Under the pieces are notes generated by a model. That model saw only the letters and a list, made by a program, of their open reading frames with translations. It ran no database searches and was not told the origin of the DNA. A stretch of 39,677 nucleotides of DNA from a bacterium (lineage in GTDB: Bacteria; Bacteroidota; Bacteroidia; B-17B0; Aurantibacillaceae): positions 1 through 39,677 of the forward strand of contig JAQSCW010000011.1 of NCBI GenBank assembly GCA_029945625.1, given 5' to 3'. A program made the position numbers and the translations under genes. Positions 6,380 to 15,982 of the stretch are shown here, in pieces; position 1 is the first letter of the stretch; each line of letters begins with the position of its first letter.

Positions 6380-8533
6380 ATGCAAGACCATCAACATATC
6401 TGGAATTTCTCTACCGTAGGGGGAGTTAAACGCGTGAATCTGGAATCGGGAGCCGATCTCCGAAACTTAGCAAGTCTTGATCCTAAATTATGGACTGCCC
6501 TCAGTTGCCCGGTTGAAGGATTGGAGATCGACAAAAAAACGCTTGAAATTATTGATCAGGATCATGACGGAAAAATTCGTGTGCCTGAAATCATAACAGC
6601 GGTGGATTGGATCACGGGCATTCTCAAAAATCCCGATGTGCTGCTGAAACAAGAACCGGTTTTTCAACTTTCCTATATCAATGAAACAACTGAATTGGGC
6701 AAAACATTGTTGGAATCGGCGCATACCATCCTCAAAAATTTGGGAAAAGAAAATGCCGGAACTCTTACCGTGGAGGAAACGTCTGATACAGTAAAAATAT
6801 TTGCCGGTACAAAATTTAACGGCGATGGCGTCATCACCGAAGATTCGACCGATGCACCGGAACTGATTTTACTGATTAATGAAATTAAACAATGTATTGG
6901 CTCCGTGGCCGATAGAGGCGGGAAGCAGGGTGTGACCGAAGAACTGGTAAACACCTTCTTTGAAGACGGAAAAAAATATAGTGCCTGGTTGGCGAAAAAA
7001 AATGCCAACACCAAGCAGATCCTTCCATTAGGCGATCGCACCGAAGAGGCATTTCTTAATTATTCTTTTATAAAATCGAAAGTTGATGACTTTTTTATTC
7101 GTTGTCGTTTAGCGGCATTTGATGTTCAGTCTACTCAGGTACTTAATTTGCAAATGGCCCGTGTAGAATCCATCACCGCCAAAGATCTGTCCTTGTGTAT
7201 GGACGACATCGCTACTTATCCATTGGCAAAAATAGAAGCCAATAAACTTCTGCCACTGTCTACAGGCATCAATCCTGCCTGGGAATATGCCATCAGCGAT
7301 TTTAAAAAATTAACCGGACAAGTTTTATTTCCGGGTAAGGAAACGCTATCTGAAATGGAATGGAAGGAAATCGCCTACGTATTTGCGCCCTATGCACAAT
7401 GGCGATCAGAAAAGGAAGGAGATAAAGTGGAAGTGCTCGGAATGGATCGCCTCCAAACAATTCTATCGGGAACCTTTTTGCAAGATATCAGGGTACTGAT
7501 CGAAAAAGATATCGACATGGAAGATGAAGCCAACAATATTATTTCAGTGGATAAGTTGTTGCGCTACCACCGCGATATTTTTACCCTGCTAAAAAACTTT
7601 GTCACGTTTTTTGATTTTTATACGCCCGGCGTTAAAGCTATTTTTCAAGTGGGGACCTTATACATCGATCAACGTAGTTGTGATTTGTGTATTAAAGTGG
7701 CCGACATGGGCCGACACGCCAGCATGGTGTCATTTAGCGGCATGTATCTGATTTATTGCGACTGCACTTCAAGAAGTACTAATGAACGTATGACCATTGT
7801 GGCTGCATTAACCAACGGCGATATTGATAATTTGGTGGTGGGAAAAAACGCCTTGTTTTATGACAGACAGGGTCTCGACTGGGATGCTACCGTGATAAAG
7901 ATCATCGATAATCCGATCAGTATCCGTCAGGCATTTTTTTCACCCTATCGTAAGGTATCGCGGTTCATTGAGACACAGATTCACAAATTTGCCTCCACTG
8001 AAGATGAAAAGGTGAACGCAGGTATGACCAAGAGCATTGAAAATGTTCCCGTAAAAATGGAAGAAGTAAAGGTCAAAAAGGATCCACCTCCTCCATTTGA
8101 TATTGGCAAGTTTGTGGGGATCTTTGCCGCCATTGGTTTGGCCCTCGGAGCCATTGGATCAGCGCTTGCTTCGGTGGTGGCCGGATTTTTTGGACTGGTT
8201 TGGTGGAAAATGCCCATTGCTTTTGCAGGAATATTACTTCTAATTTCGGGTCCTGCCATGATCATGGCCTTTCTTAAATTGCGCAAACGCAACTTGGCTC
8301 CTATTTTAGATGCTAACGGTTGGGCTATTAACGCAAGTGCTGTAGTGAACATTCAGTTTGGAAATACACTCACACATTTGGCGGAATTACCAAAAGGGGC
8401 AAAAATTAATTTAAACGATCCTTTCACAAAAAAGAAGAGACCTATTTTACCGGCTATTTTTGTATTGTCGTTGCTTTTGGGTGTACTGTTTTTTATTCTC
8501 TGGAAAATGGGATACCTGCATTTGCCTCTTTAA
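6380..8533 (+). CDS. Large EF-hand-containing membrane protein of unknown function
   Basis: A 717-aa protein. Residues 59-70 (DQDHDGKIRVPE) form a canonical 12-residue EF-hand loop with Asp at positions 1, 3 and 5, Gly at 6, Ile at 8 and Glu at 12. A second, imperfect loop (FNGDGVITEDS) occurs near residue 148. There is no signal peptide. The C-terminus carries three hydrophobic segments (about 575-600, 610-640 and 690-712), so most of the protein is probably cytoplasmic and tethered to the inner membrane. The central part contains 'QVGTLYIDQRSCDLCIKVAD' and 'MYLIYCDCTSRS' with several Cys. I do not recognise the family; calcium-binding tail-anchored protein is a description, not a function. 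It appears monocistronic. Confidence 0.8.
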   Translation: MQDHQHIWNFSTVGGVKRVNLESGADLRNLASLDPKLWTALSCPVEGLEIDKKTLEIIDQDHDGKIRVPEIITAVDWITGILKNPDVLLKQEPVFQLSYINETTELGKTLLESAHTILKNLGKENAGTLTVEETSDTVKIFAGTKFNGDGVITEDSTDAPELILLINEIKQCIGSVADRGGKQGVTEELVNTFFEDGKKYSAWLAKKNANTKQILPLGDRTEEAFLNYSFIKSKVDDFFIRCRLAAFDVQSTQVLNLQMARVESITAKDLSLCMDDIATYPLAKIEANKLLPLSTGINPAWEYAISDFKKLTGQVLFPGKETLSEMEWKEIAYVFAPYAQWRSEKEGDKVEVLGMDRLQTILSGTFLQDIRVLIEKDIDMEDEANNIISVDKLLRYHRDIFTLLKNFVTFFDFYTPGVKAIFQVGTLYIDQRSCDLCIKVADMGRHASMVSFSGMYLIYCDCTSRSTNERMTIVAALTNGDIDNLVVGKNALFYDRQGLDWDATVIKIIDNPISIRQAFFSPYRKVSRFIETQIHKFASTEDEKVNAGMTKSIENVPVKMEEVKVKKDPPPPFDIGKFVGIFAAIGLALGAIGSALASVVAGFFGLVWWKMPIAFAGILLLISGPAMIMAFLKLRKRNLAPILDANGWAINASAVVNIQFGNTLTHLAELPKGAKINLNDPFTKKKRPILPAIFVLSLLLGVLFFILWKMGYLHLPL

Positions 8534-8894
8534 ATAGATAAAAAACCTGCTAGCAGGAAATAAATTAAGGGTGTATCGCCATCTTGCAACCCCAGATTTT
8601 CTTATCTACCCCATATCGTAGATGTGATTATCGCATTTAATATAAAGTTTCGTCCCCACCTGCCCCTGTTCTCAAGTCTGCTAACATCGGCCCTTTTATA
8701 TTTAGGGATTCATTATATATATCCATCGATGCGGAGTTCAGAAATTTTAATTGCCATATCTGCTCTATGGTGCAACAATTATTCTTAAGCCTTGCCTACT
8801 CAAAAAGGAAACACGCCTAATCACAAGAGGTTGAAAGTGTTGTCAGTTGAGTCTTTTTATTGTATTTCAAAAACCGAGCAAATTAAATCCGATC
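8534..8894. other. Convergent intergenic region
   Basis: 361 bp between the stop of the EF-hand gene (plus) and the stop of mutS (minus). It contains a 12-bp palindrome CCTGCTAGCAGG at 8549-8560, followed on the minus strand by TTTTTT. This could end mutS transcription, but the usable stem is only about 4 bp. No reading frame with gene-like composition was seen. Confidence 0.5.
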
Positions 8895-11531
8895 TCAACC
8901 CCCTACTAATTTTTTGATCTCAGCCAGTTTTAATAAGGCCTCTACGGGAGTGAGTGTATTAATGTCGGTTTGCAAAATATCGTCCTTGATTTGCTGCAGT
9001 AAAGGATCATTCAGTTGAAAGAAACTCAATTGCATTTCATTTTTATCGGCGGCCGGAACTCGTGCCGAACCATTGATCACCAGACTATCGCTGCTCTCCA
9101 ACTCAAATTCATGTTCTTTTTCAAGTTTTTTTAAAATGATGTTGGCTCTCTCAATCACATAGTTTGGCATGCCGGCCATACGGGCCACATGAATTCCAAA
9201 ACTATGCTCACTGCCTCCCTCCGCCAGCTTGCGTAAAAAAATCACTTTATTGCCGCTTTCTTTCACCGATACATTAAAATTTTTGATGCGGGGAAATAAA
9301 TTACTCATGTCGTTGAGCTCATGATAATGTGTGGCAAACAAGGTCTTGGCCCGGTTCTTAGGTTGGTTGTGCATATACTCGGCAATGCTCCAGGCAATGG
9401 AAATACCGTCGTACGTTGAAGTGCCCCGTCCGATTTCATCCAATAAAACCAGACTGCGATCACTCAGGTTATTTAAAATGCTGGCCGTTTCATTCATCTC
9501 CACCATAAAGGTGGATTCGCCGGCACTCATATTATCGGTAGCGCCTACTCGGGTAAAGATTTTATCTGTGATGCCTAACTTAGCAGACGTGGCCGGCACA
9601 TAACACCCAATTTGCGCAAGCAATACGATTAAGGCTGTTTGGCGCAGTAAGGCAGACTTACCGCTCATGTTCGGACCGGTAATCATCATAATTTGCGTGT
9701 TTTCGGTATCGAGAAAAACAGAATTGCTCACATAGTCAGTGCCGGTGGGTAATTGTTTTTCAATCACGGGGTGCCGGCCTTCTTCAATGTCGATGGCATA
9801 CCCTTCGTTGAACTGCGGTTTGTGATAATTATTTAAAGAAGCCAACACAGCAAACCCACTCAACACATCGAGTCGCGCCAATAAATTTGCATTTAGTTGT
9901 ATGGGGGCAATGTATTCGGCCAAATCACGAATAAGTTCTTCAAACAAACGGTGCTCAATGGCCATAATCTTTTCTTCGGCACCCAGAATTTTTTCTTCGT
10001 AAGTTTTTAATTCAGGCGTGATATATCGTTCGGCATTGGTAAGAGTTTGTTTACGGATCCAATCCTGAGGTACTTTTTCTTTATGCAAATGCGTTACTTC
10101 GAGGTAATACCCAAACACATTGTTGAAAGAGACCTTCAACGAAGAAATGCCTGTTTTTTCTACTTCGCGCTGCTGAATTTGCAATAAAAAATCTTTGCCG
10201 TTGAATGCAATGTTGCGCAATTCATCCAGCTCGGCGTTGATGCCCGTACTAATCACATTGCCTTTGAGCACACTCACCGGTGCATCGTCATTGAGCTCGT
10301 TTTCAAGCCTGGCAATCATCACCTGACAGGGATTGAGCTGATCGGCAATTTTTTGAAGGGTGGGATTCGCTGAACTGCTAATTTGTACTTTGATCTTGCC
10401 AATAATCTTCAACGAGCGTTTTAAATGCACCAATTCACGTGGGTTCACCCGCAGTGCCGCAACTTTAGAAATGAGTCGCTCAAGGTCGCCCACCTCTTTT
10501 AGTAAACCAATAAGTTCATCACGGTTCTCGGATTGGTGTAAAAAATAGTCAACCGCGTCCAAGCGTTCATTAATCTCTTTCGCATTTTTGAGAGGCAGAG
10601 CCAGCCAGCGTTTCAATAAGCGGGAGCCCATCGGACTCACCGTTTTGTCGATCACATCTATTAAACTTTTTCCGTTTTCGTGGTTGCTGCCATATAATTC
10701 CAGATTACGAATGGTAAATTTATCCAGCCACACATAATGATCTTCTTCAATGCGACTCACTTTAGCGATATGTTGCAGTTTGTCGTGTTTGGTATCACTC
10801 AAATAATGTAGCAATGCACCCGACGCATGAATAGCCAAACGCTGGTCTTCAATACCAAAACCTTTTAGTGAAGTGGTGCCAAATTGTTTGATCAAACTTT
10901 CGTACCCGTAATCGTAACCAAAAGCCCAGTCGTCAAGTCCGAATGAATAAAAACGGTCGCCCACTAATTCATTTAATTGATCGCGTTTCGATTTTTCAAA
11001 CAGGAGTTCGTTGGGTTTAAAATTCTGAATCAGTTTTTCAACATAAGAGATGGATCCCTGCGCCACCAGAAATTCTCCGGTGCTCACATCACACAGTGCC
11101 AAACCGGCTTGTTCGCTTTCAAAATGCACGGAAGCCAAAAAATTATTTTGATGATGATCTAAAATTTTATCGTTAAAACTCACGCCGGGTGTCACCAGTT
11201 CGGTAATGCCGCGCTTTACGATGCCCTTTACCATTTTGGGATCTTCCAGTTGATCGCAAATGGCCACACGGTAACCAGCCCGTACTAATTTTGGCAAATA
11301 CGAATCGAGCGAGTGATGCGGAAAGCCCGCCAATTCAATATGTGAGGCAGAACCATTGGCACGTTTGGTCAACACAATTCCCAAAATCTTCGATGCCTTA
11401 ATCGCATCTTCTCCAAATGTTTCATAAAAATCGCCCACTCTAAACAACAGAATCGCATCAGGATATTTCGCCTTAATGGTATTGTATTGCTTCATCAAAG
11501 GGGTTTCTTTGGCTTCGCTCACTTTAGTCAT
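8895..11531 (-). CDS. mutS: DNA mismatch repair protein MutS
   Basis: 878 aa from the ATG at 11531; an upstream TTG at 11540 would add three residues. The mismatch-reading domain starts with TPLMKQY and contains the Phe-x-Glu mismatch motif in '[13 protein letters not shown]'. The C-terminal ATPase has Walker A '[13 protein letters not shown]', Walker B '[16 protein letters not shown]' and the following 'FATHYHEL' switch, all intact. Length is normal for bacterial MutS1 (about 850-880 aa). MutS dimers recognise mispairs and small loops and recruit MutL. It stands alone, with no mutL or recombination gene beside it. Confidence 0.98.
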   Translation of the reverse strand: MTKVSEAKETPLMKQYNTIKAKYPDAILLFRVGDFYETFGEDAIKASKILGIVLTKRANGSASHIELAGFPHHSLDSYLPKLVRAGYRVAICDQLEDPKMVKGIVKRGITELVTPGVSFNDKILDHHQNNFLASVHFESEQAGLALCDVSTGEFLVAQGSISYVEKLIQNFKPNELLFEKSKRDQLNELVGDRFYSFGLDDWAFGYDYGYESLIKQFGTTSLKGFGIEDQRLAIHASGALLHYLSDTKHDKLQHIAKVSRIEEDHYVWLDKFTIRNLELYGSNHENGKSLIDVIDKTVSPMGSRLLKRWLALPLKNAKEINERLDAVDYFLHQSENRDELIGLLKEVGDLERLISKVAALRVNPRELVHLKRSLKIIGKIKVQISSSANPTLQKIADQLNPCQVMIARLENELNDDAPVSVLKGNVISTGINAELDELRNIAFNGKDFLLQIQQREVEKTGISSLKVSFNNVFGYYLEVTHLHKEKVPQDWIRKQTLTNAERYITPELKTYEEKILGAEEKIMAIEHRLFEELIRDLAEYIAPIQLNANLLARLDVLSGFAVLASLNNYHKPQFNEGYAIDIEEGRHPVIEKQLPTGTDYVSNSVFLDTENTQIMMITGPNMSGKSALLRQTALIVLLAQIGCYVPATSAKLGITDKIFTRVGATDNMSAGESTFMVEMNETASILNNLSDRSLVLLDEIGRGTSTYDGISIAWSIAEYMHNQPKNRAKTLFATHYHELNDMSNLFPRIKNFNVSVKESGNKVIFLRKLAEGGSEHSFGIHVARMAGMPNYVIERANIILKKLEKEHEFELESSDSLVINGSARVPAADKNEMQLSFFQLNDPLLQQIKDDILQTDINTLTPVEALLKLAEIKKLVGG

Positions 11532-11659
11532 ACGCAACAACTAAAATACTGGTTTTCCTTGGGCATTTAAGCCCTAACTTTTTAACACCCCATGAGTTTT
11601 TGTTAATAGGAAACCGGTTTTTCGCAGCTCGTCCGCCAAAAGATGTTTCTTAATTTTTT

Positions 11660-11860
11660 CGTGAAGCAGGGCGTGCCCCCTGCAACGGGGTATTGAAAGT
11701 GAGAGATCATACGATTTTAAGGCTGTGCTGCAGGGGTCGCGCTCTCGGCTGTAGCTTGCTGGCAAACTAAAATGCCTGTGTTGCGGCTGCGCTTCCTCCG
11801 GTCGCAAGCCGCTGCCACGGCATTATTTAGTTTGCTGCGCAAGGCTGCCGCCTCCATCGC
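11660..11860. repeat. GC-rich structured repeat upstream of mutS
   Basis: This GC-rich block lies in AT-rich intergenic DNA between mutS and the divergent gene at 12068. It begins GGGCGTGCCCCCTG and later has CAGGGGTCGCGCT; both words recur at the right edge of the window (39569-39582, 39656-39669). It then forms nested inverted repeats: GCAAACTAAA (11762-11771) pairs with TTTAGTTTGC (11826-11835), and GCGGCT (11783-11788) pairs with AGCCGC (11807-11812). A 77-codon frame on the minus strand across it (11574-11807) is probably spurious. Dispersed elements of this style are common in Bacteroidota chromosomes. Confidence 0.55.
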
Positions 11861-12038
11861 TCACGCGAAATCCGTCTTAATTTGCAGAATTCAAAGGTGA
11901 TAATGTTGATTAAATGATGCGCATGTAATTTTTTTTATTACTCCTAAATGAAATACCGGACTATTATTAAATAATAGCAATTAGGATTTAGCGCGAAAAA
12001 ATTCACAACAATTTTCCTTAAATTGCATAATTATATTA

Positions 12039-12046
12039 TAAATTTG
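12039..12046 (+). promoter_or_regulatory. -7 element of the DNRLRE/T9SS gene
   Basis: TAAATTTG matches TAnnTTTG. A transcription start would fall near 12053, between the two possible ATG codons (12023 and 12068), which favours the second. No clear TTTG is present at the -33 position. Confidence 0.5.
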
Positions 12047-12067
12047 ACAAATAAGCGACCCCAAATC

Positions 12068-13690
12068 ATGAAACAGTCAATACTTGTATTTTCGGCAATT
12101 TTTTTAATATTGTCCTGCTCACTACTGGGCCAAACTACCGTTACCTTGCAAGCGTCGATGGATGCAGCGATTGGTTTTCACGATGGAGCCGGTACCGCTA
12201 ATAATAACTATGGGGGAGCCATTCAAAATGCCGCTTTTACAATTCCGGCCACTGCTTCCCTTGGAGGAGTCAACACCAACCGTGCTTTAATTGATTTTAA
12301 CTTAAGCATTATTCCGGCAAATGCCACACTCATTTCTGCCAATATAAATCTCTATGCCTTAGGACCATATGGAAGTCTTTCAGGACATGTAGGCGCCAAT
12401 AGCAGTTACTTGCAGAGAATAAACCAGAGTTGGAGCGAATACGTAGCAACTTGGAACAACCAGCCAACATCTCTCACTCTAAATCAGGTGATTTTAAATC
12501 AATCCACCTCTTCCACGCAAGACTATCTTAATATTAATGTCACTCCTTTGGTACAGGATATGTTGAACAACCCGGCAACCAGCTTCGGATTTAAATTGGG
12601 TTTGGTAAACGAATCAGTTACCAATGTTTTACTCTTTGCCTCCAGAGACCATTCTAATCCTGCACTTCGCCCCAATTTGGTGGTAACCTACAGTATTTGT
12701 TCTGCAATTACGGTAAGTGTTAGTCCGCCCCAGACTATTTGTTCAGGTAATCAGGCAAATATTCAAGCTTCGGGATCGGGCACCAACGTTCTGTGGTATG
12801 CAAGTCCAACTGCCAGCACTTCTATAGCCGGCGGTTCGGTTTATTCTACTGCAGTGCTCACCGCTACCACTAGCCCGCAAGTCTATACGTATTATGCATC
12901 AGCTGTTGGATGCACAGTTAATCCACGTGTCCCCGTTAATGTGACGGTAAATCCTCCTCCAAACGTAACGGCGGTGAGTTCACCAAGCGCTATTTGTGTG
13001 GGGAGCAGCATAACCTTAACGGGCACGGGGGCACAAACGTATACATGGACTCAAAATCAAGTCGTGATTGGCACGTCTAGTATAGTGGTTTTAGCGCCGC
13101 CTTCCAATGGCACATTTGTGTTAAATGGAAAGGATGCAAACAATTGTACTGGGAGCTCAACGCTCACGGTGAAAGTGCTAATTCCCAATATTACTGCTGT
13201 GAGTACGCGCAGTTCTGTTTGTTTGGGTGAGAGTATTACTTTAGCGGGCACCGGGGCCCTAACGTATACATGGACCCGAAATCAAGTGGTGATTGGTACC
13301 TCCAGTACAATGACTTTTGTACCTCCAACAACCAGCACAATTGTTTTAAATGGAAAGGATGCAAACAATTGTGTTGGGAACTCAACGCTCACCGTTAATG
13401 TGATGGAATGTACCGGAATAAGGGAATTAGTAGGAGAGGTGCCACTATTTGTAGCATTTCCCAATCCGGTTAATGATGTTTTGACGTTGAAATTTTCCGA
13501 AACCGTTCGTGCGGGAGATGTTATACTATTTTCTGATCTGTCGGGAAAGGTCCTTCAAAAATATACTCTTTTTGATGCGGCCGACAATACGGTGAACGTA
13601 AAAATTGATCTTGAAGAGGGGATGTATTTTTGCACCCTCATGTCAGATGGCACCGCTATTGATTCGCATAAAATTAGTGTAAAGCGATAA
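12068..13690 (+). CDS. Secreted DNRLRE-domain protein with Ig-like repeats and T9SS sorting tail
   Basis: 540 aa from the ATG at 12068; the upstream ATG at 12023 lies before the probable transcription start. The signal peptide is MKQSILVFSAIFLILSCSLL. Residues ~20-210 form a DNRLRE-type beta domain ('NRALIDFNL', 'INQSWSEYVATWNNQP', 'FASRDHSNPALRPNLVVTY'). Three Ig-like/SprB-like modules follow; the last two are near copies ('GSSITLTGTGAQTYTWTQNQ' versus 'GESITLAGTGALTYTWTRNQ'). A C-terminal ~75-residue T9SS type A sorting domain ('VAFPNPVNDVLTLKF' ... 'KISVKR') predicts export through the type IX system and attachment to the cell surface. The role is probably adhesive or structural. Confidence 0.85.
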   Translation: MKQSILVFSAIFLILSCSLLGQTTVTLQASMDAAIGFHDGAGTANNNYGGAIQNAAFTIPATASLGGVNTNRALIDFNLSIIPANATLISANINLYALGPYGSLSGHVGANSSYLQRINQSWSEYVATWNNQPTSLTLNQVILNQSTSSTQDYLNINVTPLVQDMLNNPATSFGFKLGLVNESVTNVLLFASRDHSNPALRPNLVVTYSICSAITVSVSPPQTICSGNQANIQASGSGTNVLWYASPTASTSIAGGSVYSTAVLTATTSPQVYTYYASAVGCTVNPRVPVNVTVNPPPNVTAVSSPSAICVGSSITLTGTGAQTYTWTQNQVVIGTSSIVVLAPPSNGTFVLNGKDANNCTGSSTLTVKVLIPNITAVSTRSSVCLGESITLAGTGALTYTWTRNQVVIGTSSTMTFVPPTTSTIVLNGKDANNCVGNSTLTVNVMECTGIRELVGEVPLFVAFPNPVNDVLTLKFSETVRAGDVILFSDLSGKVLQKYTLFDAADNTVNVKIDLEEGMYFCTLMSDGTAIDSHKISVKR

Positions 13691-13694
13691 GATT

Positions 13695-14147
13695 TTGTTT
13701 GATCGCAAAAAGTTTGTTCTCAGAAGTTGTATCCTGGAGTTGGATGGGAAAATTGCATCTTTGAATGCGCTTTTGTCTGATATCCTCGCCTCCATGGAGA
13801 ACGAAACAAAAAGTTCGGTAGGCGACAAACACGAAACCGCCCGTGCCCGCATGCAATTCGAACAAGGTAAACTCGAAAAACAGTTATCGGAAATCAAACA
13901 ACAGGAAACAGAATTGCGCCGTATCGACCTTTCCAATGTTCATTCTCACGTAGCTTTTGGGTCTTTGGTGGAAACAAACAGAGGAAACTTTTTTATTGCC
14001 ATACCACTTGGGAAATTAGCTTTTGGCAAAGATTTTATTCAGGTTATTTCGGCACTTTCACCCTTAGCTATATGTATGAAAGGCAAAAGCGCTGAACAAT
14101 CTTTCCTATTCAATGGGATGGAGTACAGAATAGAAGAGATTCTCTGA
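13695..14147 (+). CDS. Short GreA/GreB-like protein (transcription elongation factor family)
   Basis: 150 aa from a TTG at 13695. The frame is closed upstream at 13680 and offers no ATG before residue 34, so TTG is the best start. An N-terminal coiled coil contains 'NETKSSVGDKHETARARMQFEQ', the conserved acidic/basic stretch of the GreA/GreB coiled-coil domain as found in short Bacteroidota homologues. The C-terminal FKBP-like domain reads 'FGSLVETNRGNFFIAIPLGKL' ... 'SPLAICMKGKSAEQSFLFNG'. Homologues are sometimes labelled 3-oxoacyl-ACP synthase in databases, which does not fit this sequence. It begins 4 bp after the T9SS gene and may be co-transcribed with it. Confidence 0.75.
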   Translation: MFDRKKFVLRSCILELDGKIASLNALLSDILASMENETKSSVGDKHETARARMQFEQGKLEKQLSEIKQQETELRRIDLSNVHSHVAFGSLVETNRGNFFIAIPLGKLAFGKDFIQVISALSPLAICMKGKSAEQSFLFNGMEYRIEEIL

Positions 14148-14171
14148 GATTCATCAGGGTAAATTTCCTAC

Positions 14172-14190
14172 CTCCTATAATTATTAGGAG
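14172..14190. other. Small hairpin downstream of the GreA-like gene
   Basis: CTCCTA-TAATTAT-TAGGAG forms a 6-bp stem 25 bp past the stop codon at 14147. No T-run follows on the plus strand, so intrinsic termination is doubtful. The remaining 270 bp to the next gene hold the promoter described at 14319-14374. Confidence 0.35.
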
Positions 14191-14318
14191 CAATTATACA
14201 CGAAAGCGCAATCTCAGGTGTAAATTGGCTACTGAGTTCAATTTTTTTTCAAGCTTTTAACCTTTAGTTGCGTTTTTTTTGTTTGTGGGAGCGTAACAAG
14301 CTAATTATATGTAATATG

Positions 14319-14374
14319 TGCAACATAATCGAAAATGCGTGTAAATATTGTTCGAGCCTGTTTACCGACCTTTG
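14319..14374 (+). promoter_or_regulatory. TGTAA-repeat promoter module of the lipoprotein pair
   Basis: TGCAA (14319-14323) and TGTAA (14340-14344) are 21 bp apart. After 25 nt comes CTTTG (14370-14374) within GACCTTTG, a degenerate TAnnTTTG. The bases after it (TTGCGT) match those after CTTTG at the 38741 gene. The leader to the ATG at 14460 would be about 80 nt. Confidence 0.6.
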
Positions 14375-14459
14375 TTGCGTTAATTGCAATTGAAGTAGAA
14401 ACACTCAACAAAACGCGGCAGATCCCGAATGCCATCATAAAAAAATAAATTTAATAAAA

Positions 14460-14714
14460 ATGAAACAGTTTACAATTATAACCATTTGTGTGTGCTTGTT
14501 CAGTCTTGTGGCTTGCAAAAAAGACCGAGAGTGTAATTGTGTCAGAACGCATACAAGTAGTTCGGGTGAGGTAAAAATAACCTCAGGGATTCAGACCACC
14601 TATACAGAGATTTCAAAAAGCGACGCGAAATCACTTTGTCAAAAATCAACTCTGGTGGAAGTGGATGAAAAAGGGGGAGTGAGCAGCACTATTAATGATT
14701 GCAAATTACAATAA
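14460..14714 (+). CDS. Small lipoprotein, first of a tandem pair
   Basis: An 84-aa protein. The signal peptide MKQFTIITICVCLFSLVAC ends in a lipobox (LVAC); the mature protein starts Cys-Lys-Lys-Asp, followed by 'RECNC'. The next gene's mature start has the same C-[KR]-K-x-R-x-C-N-C pattern, and both end in a 'xCKLQ' / 'KCELK' sequence with a final Cys. The two are therefore diverged duplicates, each probably with a disulfide. A short Ser/Thr-rich domain follows. Surface or periplasmic lipoprotein; function unknown. Confidence 0.8.
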   Translation: MKQFTIITICVCLFSLVACKKDRECNCVRTHTSSSGEVKITSGIQTTYTEISKSDAKSLCQKSTLVEVDEKGGVSSTINDCKLQ

Positions 14715-14722
14715 CAAAGAAG

Positions 14723-15019
14723 ATGAAAAATCTATTATTTATCACCATGATTTCTGCGACTTTGATCAGCAGCTCTTGCCGCAAAACACGTACCTGCAAC
14801 TGCACCACTCTTTTTACGGATATTCGTTCAGGCAACAATCCCGAGACCACTCAAAATAGCACTTCTCTCACTTTTACAGAAGCGAAACAAAAAGCAAATG
14901 AATTTAAATATGGCAGTAATTGTTTCTCGCACACCGGTACCGACACCAGATATGGCGGCAGCGGAACTTCTTCGTATACTGTTGTGAGTATTTATGAAAC
15001 AAAATGTGAATTAAAGTAG
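14723..15019 (+). CDS. Small lipoprotein, second of a tandem pair
   Basis: 98 aa from the ATG at 14723. A longer start at 14699 would overlap the preceding gene by 16 bp and spoil the signal peptide. MKNLLFITMISATLISSSC is a lipoprotein signal; the mature end reads CRKTRTCNC, matching the upstream paralogue. 'TSLTFTEAKQKANEFKYGSNC' parallels 'TTYTEISKSDAKSLCQ' in its partner. The genes are 8 bp apart and surely share the promoter at 14319-14374. Confidence 0.8.
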   Translation: MKNLLFITMISATLISSSCRKTRTCNCTTLFTDIRSGNNPETTQNSTSLTFTEAKQKANEFKYGSNCFSHTGTDTRYGGSGTSSYTVVSIYETKCELK

Positions 15020-15409
15020 TTTTAAGTTCAAATTGGGATCAGATGTTTTCTGATTTATCACAATTTTAAGACCCTGTTCCAAATTTGCGTAACACTAAAT
15101 TTAAAGCGGCTTTAGGTTTTCTACCATCTTTTGCTGCTGATACCGAATTTTCAGTTTTCATTAGTCTCAATCGTTCGTTGAAACTAGGCTCTTTCAAGGT
15201 AAGAATTCTTTCCTGTAAAAATTAAACACAGAGGCGCAACGGAGACAGTTTGTGCAGAGCATAATAATACAAAACTGTGAATCTCTGTCACTGCGGGTTC
15301 TCCATCTATAGTAACAAGAATTTCATTCTTTTGTCCTTCGAACCTCTCCACTTTCAGAAGATAATGGCTTAGTTTCGGGCGAACTTTTTGCGATGCTAGC
15401 TGGGAATTA
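15020..15409. other. Intergenic region without a recognised gene
   Basis: 390 bp after the lipoprotein pair. I find no reading frame with gene-like composition and no strong hairpin with a T-tail. The regulatory sites of the next gene begin at 15410. Confidence 0.5.
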
Positions 15410-15463
15410 TGTAAACAAGTTCACGCGAGGTGTAAAATCTTCCCTTATATTGATTCTACCTTG
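15410..15463 (+). promoter_or_regulatory. TGTAA-repeat promoter module of the 95-aa small protein
   Basis: TGTAA at 15410-15414 and again at 15431-15435 (21 bp apart), then TACCTTG at 15457-15463, which resembles TAnnTTTG. The -7 element is about 2 bp closer than in the other copies, and the leader to the ATG at 15479 is very short. Confidence 0.6.
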
Positions 15464-15478
15464 TAAAAAAATAATCAC

Positions 15479-15766
15479 ATGAATTACGGACAAGGAATTA
15501 CCACCGCAGGATTTAAGAATGCCGAAGAAGACCGCCTCAGAACAGAGGGCGAATCGGAGGAAAATTCGAAAAGTATCGACAATCACATTAAGGCCGCAGA
15601 GCATTTTGCCGCTGCTTCAAAATTGCATTACGAAGCCGCTAAATACCACCAGGAAGGGGCGAACGAAAAAGCCAATCAAAGTGCACTATTCGCAAATGGC
15701 CATGCTTTATTAGGCACTCACTATCAAATGGCTGATGCGCAGAATCACGCCGTAAGCGGAAAATAG
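15479..15766 (+). CDS. Small Ala/His-rich helical protein, paralogue of the 85-aa protein at 38975-39232
   Basis: A 95-aa soluble protein with no signal peptide. Its core follows the pattern HIKAAEHFAAASKLHYEAAK then YHQEGANEKANQS, with His and Ala regularly spaced as in two amphipathic helices. The 85-aa protein at the far end of the window has the same core ('NHKKIATHLQEAAKYHLEAA' ... 'HHEAGEHDKAAKS' ... 'GHHDLATEAQ'), which shows common descent. The His clusters could bind metal, but this is a guess. The promoter type it shares with YtxH/Dps-type genes suggests a stress-response role. Confidence 0.75.
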   Translation: MNYGQGITTAGFKNAEEDRLRTEGESEENSKSIDNHIKAAEHFAAASKLHYEAAKYHQEGANEKANQSALFANGHALLGTHYQMADAQNHAVSGK

Positions 15767-15982
15767 AACCTACAAGTTGTATTTCACATATCGTGTGCTG
15801 TAAAAGCGAGCGCTTAAAAGCAGCTTTGGGTTTTATGGAAATATGAGGCGGGTGAAGTTCAGTCATTGGGGTTTTCGTGGGCTGTGTTCAAAAAAAATGC
15901 AGCTCGCAATAAGAGAATCTCCACTCTGTGATTTTCTCATAGATTATTATATTGCAACCGTTATGGAGGGGCAAAATTGTAG
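15767..15982. other. Intergenic region
   Basis: The only structure seen is a near-perfect inverted repeat AAGCGAGCGCTT around 15804-15815 without a T-tail. No gene was identified. Confidence 0.4.

Noticed and set aside
11574-11807. 77-codon minus-strand frame upstream of mutS
   Set aside because: It lies within a GC-rich inverted-repeat element and has no plausible protein features.
12012-12046. Membership of the 12068 gene in the TGTAA regulon
   Set aside because: It has a clear TAnnTTTG but no TGTAA half-sites at the required distances.
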